Assembly (NCBI GenBank): GCA_946122785.1
Contig: CAMGYJ010000002.1
Location: forward strand, 65,311,703-65,375,702
Direction: 5' to 3'
DNA: 64,000 nucleotides
Source: Linum tenue
Lineage: Eukaryota > Streptophyta > Magnoliopsida > Malpighiales > Linaceae
The translations under genes were made by a program, and so were the position numbers. Under the pieces are notes generated by a model, which was given only the letters and a program-made list of their open reading frames with translations, was not told where the DNA came from and did not search any database. This document shows positions 54,662-64,000 of this stretch, piece by piece; position 1 is the stretch's first letter; every line of letters starts with the position of its first letter.

Positions 54662-56070
54662 ATGGCAGTCTGCTTAATTGAAGCCTCTGATTCTGTCTCC
54701 CGTCGTTTCCAGTTCGAACTCGACGGTTACCTCTCCGTGAGTGCTCCCTTTTTCCCGTTTTATGATGTTCTCTTAAAATTCCCTATAGCTAAAGTCTCTG
54801 GTGCAGTTTCGCAAACACTTGGCATGCGCAGTCGTTCTACCTGCAGTCTTATCCATAACCAATCGTGCCTTGCGTGAATAACTGCAATGTAGCTTTTGTT
54901 TCTTGCGTTTGAATTCTGTTCAAAGGAAAAAGTCATGGTGCACCTGCATTTTCTTGCTAAGCGCAAATGAACTATGGAAGTTATGCATGAACGTAATGCT
55001 AATAACTTCCCACTAGATTAGCAGTTGTTAAAAACCCTAGATGTTGTCGGAGTAAAGGATCATCACAAGGTTGTTCTAGTGCGTTGTAGTTTCTTATCCA
55101 AGACTTGTATCATTGGATGATACCATGTGAATCGCTAGAAATAGGTACTCTATGGCTAACCCAATAACGAGAGCTTCACAAGGGGACTAGAGCAGGCTAC
55201 AATGGACGCTAGATGAATAGTAAATATGCTTGGAATTAGAGATGTCCAGAGCATCCCTTTGGCAAGGTTGCCATATGCTTTTCGTTCTTTTAATTTATTC
55301 TGTTGACCTATTTTCTACTAGTTGAAAGCTTGTCTACTTCAGATCAGATTCAACTGTATTATTTTTTTGCTGTCGTTCCTCCACATTCTTACTTCTTTGC
55401 AGTCCCTTCTGTTTGCTGCAGGGTTGCGACTTACACCAGCTCAGGAAACTGCCGTGAGTTGGGTAAGTTTTCTTTTACCTCGTGATCACCAGTTGTTTGT
55501 CTCTAATACGGTTTGTTATTCAAGATGTACTCTTCATTTCATTCATGTAGATATTAAAGGATGGGATGCAACATGTAGGAAAGCTAATATGTAGCGATTT
55601 TGGGTGCTAGAATGGACTCTGAGCCATAACGTTGGAGAATACTGGGTTCTCTTTCTTTTCTCTTTAACCTTAAGTTTTATTTCTGCAAACACCCCTTCCC
55701 CTTGTTCATGGATTTGAGAAGATTAGTGTAAATAACAATGTTGTCTTTGCAGCTGATCTGCTGTATGATTTGGGCAGCGGATTGGAAGTTCTTTCTCCAT
55801 TGTGCCCTAGTCTCTTTCTTGAGGTGGCTGGCCTTGGCAATTTTACTAAGGTATATGCTGGTTGTTGACTACTCACATCTGGACAAAGTTATCATGTGCA
55901 GATGTGCTTAGCTTCGGGTTGTACTTAGTTCATTGCTATTGAGAAACGCTCATGCGTTTCACCCGTATCTCTGCAGTCCTTTTCTCTTACACATGTCTTG
56001 ATTATAGCTTGACTATTCCTTGGATTTGAAAGGGAATGGCAGTAGTTGCAGCAAAGGCAACTAGATGTGT
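54662..56070 (+). pseudogene. DUF647 / ROOT UVB SENSITIVE-like gene fragment
   Basis: Exon-like pieces with GT-AG borders appear in order: 54662-54736 (MAVCLIEASDSVSRRFQFEL, DGYLS), 55403-55462 (SLLFAAGLRLTPAQETAVSW), 55551-55645 (ILKDGMQHVGKLICSDFG, RMDSEP, RWRIL), 55753-55850 (ADLLYDLGSGLEVLSPLCPS, LFLEVAGLGNFTK) and from 56033 (GMAVVAAKATR). The DUF647 blocks, with phases that fit, are those of RUS family proteins. The third piece has an extra T (GGGTGCTAG) and a stop (CCATAACG). Exons expected between the first two pieces and after the last are missing. It is a dead fragment; the relation to RUS3 rather than another member is a guess. Confidence 0.82.
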
Positions 56071-56787
56071 TAGGAATGGGAGTAGGGATCCAATTAGCAC
56101 CTACCGTTTGTTCCACTGTGCAGGGGAAAGTTAGCAAGAAAATAAGAACAAATTCATGGATAGCAAACCCAGCAAGATTTAACATAAAGAAATAATCACC
56201 AAAACCATATAATAATTTTAGCGTTGCATCCTTAGGAAGTAAAATTAAGGAGAAGCACATATTGTACTTAGAAGCTAAACATATACAGCCTCACAAGGGC
56301 CATATGTTGGCCGAAACAGATGTTTTTCTTCACTTGACTGTTTAACTTGGCTGCAAATTGCAAGTTTAAGAGCACATCTCCAAGATTGTCTCACTTTGCA
56401 GTTTCATGAGCCTGACTTCTTACTTAGTTTTGTTGGCACAAAATTCGGCATTATGCTATACAAACAAAGATAAGAACTTTTAGTTAGATTCTGCCAATCT
56501 GCAGGAAGAAAGTGAGAATGGAAGAAAGTGTAGACTCTGAAACCAAAGCTTTGGTTTCAAACCTAGTGAAAAAATCCTTTGAATCAAGTGTGCTGCTTGA
56601 ATAACCCGGAATGATCCTTTTCCTCGACAGAGCATCGTGCAACTGCAACCCATAAAAACTTTTATACTCGTAAGGTTTTCTCGTCTAATCTTCTTTAAGC
56701 AATGAAGAACTAGTGTGCATTCCACCTTTATTTGTTTATCAAGTTGCATTGGTTTGAGTAGCTTTGCTTGGGGACAAGCAAACGCCT
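56071..56787. other. Stretch between the RUS relic and an LTR
   Basis: No gene recognised. The last part before 56788 should be Gypsy internal sequence, but no coding block could be read. Confidence 0.4.
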
Positions 56788-57969
56788 AAGTGTGGGGGAG
56801 TTTGATAACACCTAAATTATTGTTATTTACTCTTCATATTTAGGTTTATTTCGGGCTAATTCATGTGCATAATCGTTTGAATAGCGTCGATTGCATCCCT
56901 ATTTTGTTCCTGTTTGATTATGATGTGATCATGGAATAGAAAAGGAGATCACAACCGAGAAAGTGGACGACGAACCTAAGGAGAAGATCGCGGCTTGAGA
57001 GTCCAAAATAGCGGCAGCGAATCTTGAGGCTTCAGGCGCAAACTTCGTGAAAATATCATCCAAGGAGAAACGGAGGGTTTCCCCAATCGTGTCGCGGGCT
57101 ACGTTGATTATGATTGTGAAAATAGATCGCGGTCGTGATCTCACACCCAGAGCTCGCGATCTTGCGCGTGTCTATTGAGCTCTATAATTAGGGAACTTCT
57201 CCCCCTTTTGAAGATGATTTTTTGCATATTTCTAATTTTAGAGAGAGAATAGAAAGAGAAGTTGGAGGAAGGAGAAGAAGAGAAGGAGAAGAAGTGGAGG
57301 AGAGCTTGAAGAAGGATTCACATCACTTGAAGACCCTTTCTTCGTGATTTCTTCTCCTCTTTGATTTCGTCTACTTTGGGTGTGGAGTTTTAGGGTTACA
57401 CGGGTATGCGCCATCAAGCAAATTAGGTTAGATGAATGAATAGGATGTTATGGTAATCGTGGCGACTGTACCCTTGCCATAGGAATGTCTTTCTAGATAT
57501 AATACAAGATGAAACCTCGATGTGGACGGTGGATAGTACCCATTGAAATGAGTTATTTTCTTAATGCCCCACATACGATAGCCTAGCTCGAGGTGACTGA
57601 ATGAGTTTAGGGGAGGCATACTCGGAGGCGTATGGATAACCACGAAAGCCCACGAAAAAGAGCTCACTCACTACATTCAACAAACCCTACTATTCTAGAC
57701 ATTGCATAGTAGACCTAGGCTAGGGCGAGGGAATACCCCAAGTACCTCTTCTTATCTATTGATCTTTAGTTTAGGAATCATCAACTGCTCACCTGCCAAA
57801 CAACAGGTTGACTAGATAGCCTAGGATACTATGATTCTTGAAATACGACCGAGCCGAGCCGCTTCACTGCATCCCTAGGTAAGTTATCCTTGTTAGGATT
57901 AATTAGTGTGTGCACTTCAACTTCATATAAATTCAAAGCTCGATCTTAAGTGATCCGTTTAGTAAATCA
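56788..57969 (+). repeat. Probable Gypsy polypurine tract and 3' LTR
   Basis: AAGTGTGGGGGAGTT (56788-56802) directly followed by TGATAACACCTAAATTATT is the characteristic polypurine-tract/LTR junction of a common plant Gypsy group, preceded by GCTTGGGGACAAGCAAACGCC, also typical there. A possible end is AAATCA at 57969, but no TSD or second LTR confirms it. The body contains a purine-rich GAGAAGG stretch (57240-57310). Confidence 0.55.
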
Positions 57970-58113
57970 TAAGATTAAAATTATTTACCCCTCCCTCTTG
58001 TTGAATATATATTCCACTTTATATAATGAAACTCTATTATGTAACGACAAGACAAGAAATGGTAAAAAGAAAATAGAGATAATAATCTCCTACAAATGAA
58101 TGAATAAAGCATG

Positions 58114-58498
58114 GGGTAAATGACACATTTGGTCACTGAGATTATTAAATTGTGTCATGTTTAGTCACTAGAAAAAATTAATATCAATTTTGGTCACTCG
58201 AATTACCGAAACTGGTCAAATTTAGTCACTCTCCCGTCAGTTTCCGTCCAACTCCATTAATGTAGTTGGACGGAAACTTTTGGGAGAGTGACTAAATGTG
58301 ACATGTTTCAGTAATACGAGTGACTAAATGTGACATTTTTCAATAATTCGAGTGACCGGAGTTGGACAGAGGCTACAGAAGAGTGACCAAATGTGACCTG
58401 TGTCAATAATTCGAGTGACCAAAATTGATATTAAATTTTTCTAGTGACTAAATATGACACTATTTAGTAATCTCAGTGACCAAATGTGTCATTTACCC
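58114..58498. mobile_element. MULE-type MITE, 385 bp, upstream of the MYB gene
   Basis: Inverted ends GGGTAAATGACACATTTGGT and its complement. Flanked by the 10-bp repeat ATAAAGCATG (58104-58113, 58499-58508). The interior repeats GAGTGACTAAATGTGAC-type words in both orientations. An almost identical 385-bp copy is in intron 2 of the MYB gene at 60410-60794. Confidence 0.95.
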
Positions 58499-58836
58499 AT
58501 AAAGCATGGCACCTTGTCTTTTGTCCTATTAAACAAGGACGATAATGTTTAAAGGAAGAAAAAAAAAACACAAACACACTAGTATTAGGAGAGTAGTATA
58601 GCACCATGCTTTTGTCATGGTTTCACCCCAAAAGAAAGAAATATGTGCATATAGTACAGGCCCCACTCCGAGGCCGCCTCCTCACCTCGCCCCCAGCCCA
58701 GCCTTTTATCTTTTAACCACCAAACCCTTGTCCCCATTCTCATCATTTTTAATTTTTATCACACACTTGCACAGCAGAAGCACATGTAAAGCAAGCAGAG
58801 AGATACGAAACAGAGAGCACATCCTTCCTTGTATTG

Positions 58837-58867
58837 CTCTGCTCTGCTCTTCTCTGCTCTGCTCTGT
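58837..58867 (+). repeat. CTCTG-type microsatellite in the MYB 5' leader
   Basis: Repeats of GCTCT/GCTCTG about 40-70 bp upstream of the MYB start codon, probably within the 5' untranslated region. Confidence 0.75.
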
Positions 58868-58904
58868 GTTGTGAAGGTGGTGAAGCAAGCTAGGGAGAGC
58901 GAAG

Positions 58905-61900
58905 ATGGTTCGAGCGCCATGCTGCGAGAAGATGGGGCTGAAGAAGGGGCCATGGAGCGGAGAGGAAGACCAGATTCTGGTCAATTACATTCACCTCCAC
59001 GGCCACGGCAACTGGCGCGCCCTCCCCAAGCTCGCCGGTAACCCCATTTCCTCTTCTTCTTCTCCTCCTCCTTGTTGTTGTTGTTGTTGAGGGATTTTGA
59101 GCAGTGAAGATGGATGATGATTGCAGGGCTGTTGAGGTGCGGCAAGAGCTGCAGGCTCCGGTGGACCAATTACTTGAGGCCGGACATCAAACGCGGCAAC
59201 TTCTCCCTTCAAGAGGAACACACCATCCTTGAACTGCACAACCTCTTGGGCAACAGGTCATTCATTTTGCTTCTTCTTTTTGGTTGCTTAGTGGATCGGT
59301 TGAAATTGAAAACGTTTTATTCAATGAATATAATGGATGGTCAAGTTCAAACCTGAATTGCTTGCTCTGCCCTGCTGGTGGGAACTAATGAATAATGATG
59401 GTAGCAAGGAAACGTAGAGGATAATCTATGTAACCACAATTCAAGCTAGGCTAGCGTTGGAAACCCAACACTACTACTACTCATAATCGGGCCATCAAAA
59501 TTGAATTGATCCTTTATTCTCTATTATAAAATAATAAAGTATTCCGTTGGCAGCCGAGTCAATTTTACTATACTGGCCGTGATCTGGATCATCCAATCCC
59601 ACGGCCGGAGATGGATACTTTTTTTTTCAAATAAAAAAAAAATTATACACATGAGCCTTTTGGCATTCAGAGATTGATTTATTTTAAAAAAACAAAATAT
59701 CTGAGGAGTGCTGCTGAGTGCAGAGTGTGAGTGTGCAGTGGTATCCTAATCTCCAAGATTGTGACTGACCGGTTTCATCAACTTGGTTGGGGGCTAGCTA
59801 AGCTAACAGGTTGTTTGCTTGTTAGATTTGAAAAATGAGGGTTTTGGCCAACCAAAATCTTGGGATTTATGTTGGATTTATTGGATTATGGATTTGAAGA
59901 GTCTAATGTTTGCATGATAGATTTGATGATGGATTTATTAAATAAATAACTAAGCATCAAGGATTTGCAAATCCCAAATCAATATGTGGGATTTACAAGT
60001 CCGTGAGGTCCACGGATTTGATTCCAAAATAAAGACCAAATCCGTGGATCACACGGATTTAGCACCCTTCAACAAACAATAGACTTATGTTAAATCCATC
60101 AAGCTTGGGATTTGGGTACCAAATCCAACAAGCAAACGACCCTAAAGCTAGCAAGTGTGTGTGAATTTTCCAAGGTTGATGGGAATCAAAATCAATGACC
60201 TCCCCCTCCCTCCCTCCGGACCGGCATCACTCATTCATTAATATTCGGATTCCATTTCCCCATCCCAAATTATTATATTTATAATTATATGTGTGTGGAT
60301 CAGCCCTACTTGCCTACCTCACACTTCCAAACAAAACTGCACATTATTACTTATTCCTCCCCGCTCACGTGACAACATATGTGTACAAACATTTATATAT
60401 TATTATTCTGGGTAAATGACACATTTGGTCACTGAGATTACTAAATTGTGTCATGTATAGTCACTAGAAAAAATTAATATCAATTTTGGTCACTCAAATT
60501 ACCGAAACTGGTCAAATTTAGTCACTCTCCCGTCAGTTTCTGTCCAACTCCATTAATGTAGTTTGACGGAAACTTTTGGGAGAGTGACTAAATGTGACAT
60601 GTTTCAGTAATCCGAGTGACTAAATGTGACATTTTTCAATAATTCGAGTGACCGGAGTTGGACAGAGACTATAGAAGAGTGACCAAATGTGACCTGTGTC
60701 AGTAATTCGAGTGACCAAAATTGATATTACATTTTTCTAGTGACCAAATATGACATGATTTAGTAATCTCAGTGACCAAATGTGTCATTTACCCTTATTA
60801 TTCTTCTTCTTAATGAACCACTCTAAAAGTTACCATTGATTGGCAGTATTTAAGAAGGGTAATGGTAAGATCGATAAACTTGATTTTATGTGTGAGCATA
60901 TTTAAAGAATTTAAACTAAAATGACATTATTTTTTTAGTTTTTGAATCGAATGGTATCTTCTTCATTGTACAGACGTAACTTGTTGTCACACTTCGTATC
61001 GCATTTATTTTGAACTCAAATTTTGCACAGAGGAAACGAGTTCATCGTTACCAGATATACCACCTTGTTATAGTGTTCTTAGGCTCGTAGCTAGTGGTAG
61101 CTAGACGGTGATTAAAAGGTTGTAAATGGCGATTACTATATTTCTTCTATAATATATACAACTATTCCACACTGTGGTACCCTTTCATACCACCATTTTA
61201 TAATCTTATGTACTACCATACATTACCGATTTGGTATTGGCTAGTAATATTTGTCTCATTACGATATGACAGATGGTCGACGATAGCGGCAAAATTACCT
61301 GGCCGAACGGACAACGAGATTAAAAATGTGTGGCACACTCACTTGAAGAAGAGGGCCGCCGCCAACCACGACGACAGCAATAATAATAATAATCATCAAC
61401 AACAACAGCCTACTACTAAGAAGCGACGATCCGCCTCCAAAAAATCCAAGACCGCCAGCGTTAAGGACGGTCAACAAACCAAACCGCCGGCGGCGGCGGA
61501 GGAGGCAGAGGCGAAGGAGGAATTAAAGCCATCATCTCCAGGCGTGGCTCCTCCGCCTGCTTCGCTGCTGCGGCAGTACTCCAGCGACGACGTGTCCTCC
61601 CTGACGACGGGGGACAACGGTGGGGCCCAAAGCAACGACGCGAAGCCCGATGATTTTTCTTCCACGGAGGAGATGGACGAGAGTTTTTGGTCGGAGGTTC
61701 TGTCGGCGGACAGCTCTACCTCGACCGACCACGATTTCCCGGCGGCGGAACTTGGATCCGGGTTATACGATGATCCGTTGGCTTCGTTTGTGAGTAGTGA
61801 GGGTGATGGGCCGGGAAGTGGTGAGGAGGCGGCGGCGGCGGCGGCGGCGGCAGGCCTGGCCCACTCGATTGTGGACTATACTAGCATGGACTTTTGGTAC

Positions 61901-61954
61901 AACCTTTTGACCGGTGACAACAATAAGGAGTTATCTGAACTCCCACCCATTTGA
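58905..61954 (+). CDS. R2R3-MYB transcription factor, subgroup 2 (MYB13/14/15-like)
   Basis: Exons 58905-59037, 59127-59256 and 61273-61954 give 314 residues; the first two are 133 and 130 bp, the classic R2R3-MYB sizes, with junctions in the Gly before [12 protein letters not shown] and in the Arg of LGNRWS. R2 and R3 are complete ([78 protein letters not shown]). The C-terminal region has the subgroup 2 motif [10 protein letters not shown] (about residues 223-232) and a late FWYNLLTGD. Poly-N, poly-Q and poly-A runs are normal low-complexity spacers. Subgroup 2 members act in the nucleus in cold, defence and phenylpropanoid responses (grape MYB14/15 activate stilbene synthases); the exact role here is unknown. 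Intron 2 is 2016 bp and holds two MITEs. A long frame crossing the start of exon 3 is intronic. Confidence 0.95.
59807..60142. mobile_element. PIF/Harbinger (Tourist-like) MITE in MYB intron 2, 336 bp
   Basis: Ends CAGGTTGTTTGCTTGTTAG and, complemented, GGGTCGTTTGCTTGTTGG are imperfect inverted repeats. The trinucleotide TAA flanks it (59804-59806, 60143-60145), the TSD of PIF/Harbinger elements. The interior repeats GGATTTG and CAAATCC words. Confidence 0.75.
60410..60794. mobile_element. MULE-type MITE, 385 bp, in MYB intron 2
   Basis: Same length and ends as 58114-58498 and only scattered substitutions relative to it. Flanked by a different 10-bp repeat, TTATTATTCT (60400-60409, 60795-60804), which proves independent insertion rather than duplication with the locus. 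Confidence 0.95.
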
Positions 61955-63671
61955 GATATCTTTTGTTTGTTTTTTCTTCTTCTTAGACTTTAGGGAGGAA
62001 GGGAGGGTATGATTAGTGTTTAGTGAGTTCTTCCCTTTCTTGGGGCCGGTCGCGATCCCGATCTGATCATGTTTGATTTTACGTTTTTTTAGGTTCGATC
62101 AGTTCTCAGTTGTGATTTTGATGTTTAATTTGTCGACAAATAATTCAAGAGTAACAAAAGGTGAACCATCTGAAGGATAAATTTACAAACTTTTAACAAA
62201 GCCCAATCTCATTTCTTGTCACCTTTGCAATATTGAACTTTTTATTGCCGATGGATAGCTTAAACATGGGCTGTTTAATGCGAGTCATTTACTAGTTCAA
62301 CTTGTCACTCAGGTTTTCATATAAATGAAACGATGCAATCGAAATGCGACTTTGTAATTCAGTTATTCAAATTCAGTTGTGCCACATACCACTTAACAAT
62401 TTTTTAGGTGCTTCTAGCTACTCTCACTAGCATAAGCTGCTGTCAAATAAATCGAGTAACATGAGCTATGCTCTTGCTATCATTTTCATCCAAATGGAAT
62501 GAGCAGAATTCTGCTAGATTGACCCGAAGTGGGTAGTGCACTAATCCAATGGTGTCAAACCAGTTTAAGTTGTTGAGTCTGTTAAGCAAGTGGTTAGAAA
62601 TTTAATGGTCTGTTGGAATCCAAGCTATTTGAATTAATTATTATCCATAAAATAACATCTAATTTGATATATTCTAGAACGAAAAATATCTATATAGAGA
62701 TGGTATGAAAAATATACCATGTGGGTACAAATTATACACCAAACCGCATAATAATAATAATATACAACATTGCAAACTTTTTTGGCCGAAACGTATCAAA
62801 ACATATATTATTCTATAGACCATAATTAATTCTTTTTTACCGAGCTAAAATGAAAATTTCAAAATATCCAATTGAAAATTAATGTATTAAAAAAGTCAAC
62901 TTGATCCCAATCATTTTCTCAGTGAAAGGGCTCGAGATTGGTTATAAATTTTGCTTAATTTTGGGGTTGTGCATTTTGTATCTAACTTAAGATTGTCAAT
63001 CTTTAGGCAGTACTCCCTCTAATAACGTGACCAGATGTCGCCACATATGAAAGAAATCACATCCATTTCGGACTCCACTACTCTCTTTGACAACAACCAA
63101 ACCAACCCAACCATCTCTCATCTTCTTAGATCCCATGCAACCAAATCCACCACAAACATTGAAGAACCAGTCATCAATTCTAATACTTCTGTTGTATATA
63201 TCTAACACTTTTTTGGATAGAACGCTATATTTGTCATTATGCAAAAATAGCTATATTTGTCATTAATATCAAAGTTTTGACTATATGAATGTATTTTTTA
63301 AATATGACGTAGCTAACCGGTGACATGACATGGCTATCTGAAACTAACGTGGCACTGGCATCGATATCAACTCGTTAACAATTTGAATGCTTATGGCTGT
63401 ATATGTCTCACAAAAACTTTCAAATATGACTATATTTGTCATAATTTGAAAACTCAGATTATAATTATTGATTGTCAGAAAGGCCAATGTTATAGTATAT
63501 GATTGTATTTTGTCTGCCACAAAATTTGACTCATCATACTACATAAACAGTCATTCTATAATAGCAAGTTTGTCAGGATTAAGTATTTCTACGACGACAA
63601 TGTATGAGTTGGCAAATTTTCTTTATCATCCTCAGTTGCCAGAAGATGTACAAAGAATGTTGGATCCAAGT
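61955..63671. other. MYB 3' flank and spacer to the patellin gene
   Basis: No gene recognised with confidence. 62996-63244 is open on the minus strand (MRDGWVGLVVVKESSG, GVRNGCDFFHMWRHLVTLLE) and looks protein-like but matches nothing I know. 63190-63470 holds repeats of CTATATTTGTCAT and TGACGTAG/CATGGC words reminiscent of a MULE terminus. Confidence 0.4.
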
Positions 63672-63962
63672 TCATGCAGTGGTTGCAGCATCCGCGCCAA
63701 GAAAGAACTGCTCGGCCGAAATCGGTTTGGTTTTGAATCGATAGTATACTTTCTTCCTGGCATATGAAGAACTCTCGACTGTTATAACAATCTTCCCTGG
63801 CTCACTGATGTAGTACGAGTTTCTAGCATTTTCCGTGGGTCTTTTCACCTTGCCGCCCCTTATCAGGATGGTATAAGAGCCTTCGTCGTCAGGAATGAAC
63901 TGTTCCTTGAAACTCACATCCCATCCAACTACAGTGTAATCCCATACAATCATCACCCCACT
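63672..63962 (-). CDS. Patellin-like protein, last exon (GOLD domain), partial
   Basis: On the minus strand a splice acceptor TTTTCAG at 63963-63969 opens a final exon of 96 codons ending at TGA 63672-63674. It encodes MIVWDYTVVGWDVSFKEQFI, PDDEGSYTILI, NSYYISEPGKIVITVES and KKVYYRFKTK, the second half of the GOLD beta-sandwich at the C-terminus of patellins. Patellins are Sec14-GOLD proteins that bind phosphoinositides and act in membrane traffic at the cell plate and plasma membrane. The CRAL-TRIO part must lie beyond the right edge. The tail after KTKP is not conserved. Confidence 0.82.
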   Translation of the reverse strand, partial: SGVMIVWDYTVVGWDVSFKEQFIPDDEGSYTILIRGGKVKRPTENARNSYYISEPGKIVITVESSSYARKKVYYRFKTKPISAEQFFLGADAATTA

Positions 63963-64000
63963 CTGAAAACACACACAAAAACCCAATCATAAGTAGTCAA

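Noticed and set aside
56480..56749. Minus-strand gene at 56480
   Set aside because: 89 codons without features, next to an LTR junction.
61208..61272. Separate gene starting at 61208 with the MYB R3 half
   Set aside because: The open frame begins in intron 2; a clean acceptor at 61271-61272 restores the R3 repeat in phase with exon 2.

Overview
The window is nuclear DNA of a flowering plant. Evidence: intron-containing plant gene families (R2R3-MYB, AP2/ERF, PHT1 phosphate transporters, a patellin, a DUF647/RUS relic) embedded in AT-rich sequence full of plant transposable elements (Copia, Gypsy, LINE, Helitron, hAT, MULE, a Cassandra-type LTR, a TRIM). A eudicot is more likely than a grass, but the species cannot be told from the sequence alone.

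Layout. 1-2.9 kb: 5' part of a decayed Gypsy element (minus strand). 5.2-6.3 kb: 3' half of a LINE with its poly(A). 6.6-13 kb: small elements with readable target-site duplications (TSDs): a 289-bp TRIM, two related hAT MITEs, a Helitron end, a complete non-autonomous Helitron and a MULE-type MITE. 13.9-20.5 kb: a LINE relic split by a young Copia element (407-bp LTRs, 5-bp TSD). 21.0-21.7 kb: an ERF1/ORA59-type ethylene-response factor. 24.9-26.6 kb: a second copy of the same Helitron in opposite orientation. 27.2-30.0 kb: a 1.66-kb near-perfect palindrome flanked by 545-bp direct repeats. 30.3-41.5 kb: two PHT1 phosphate transporter genes in tandem, separated by a hAT element, a Gypsy gag relic and a MITE that carries a nested Helitron-like insertion. 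42.0-43.7 kb: 5' part of a LINE. 45-47.3 kb: MULE-MITE, 136-bp tandem duplication and a solo LTR carrying a 5S rRNA-like stretch (Cassandra type). 48.4-51.5 kb: a five-exon MULE transposase gene with no visible lesion. 54.7-56.1 kb: a broken DUF647 (ROOT UVB SENSITIVE-like) gene fragment. 56.8-58 kb: a probable Gypsy 3' LTR. 58.9-62.0 kb: an R2R3-MYB of subgroup 2 (MYB13/14/15 type) with three MITEs in or near it. 63.7 kb to the right edge: last exon of a patellin-like gene (minus strand).

The apparently functional host genes are ERF, PHT1 copy 1, PHT1 copy 2, MYB and the partial patellin. The two PHT1 copies are the only obvious functional cluster (root phosphate uptake); copy 1 has a PHR1-type P1BS element upstream and a 5'UTR intron. 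The rest is best read as layered transposon insertions, several of which can be dated relative to one another because their empty sites or TSDs are preserved. All calls come from reading the sequence by eye; no database search was run.
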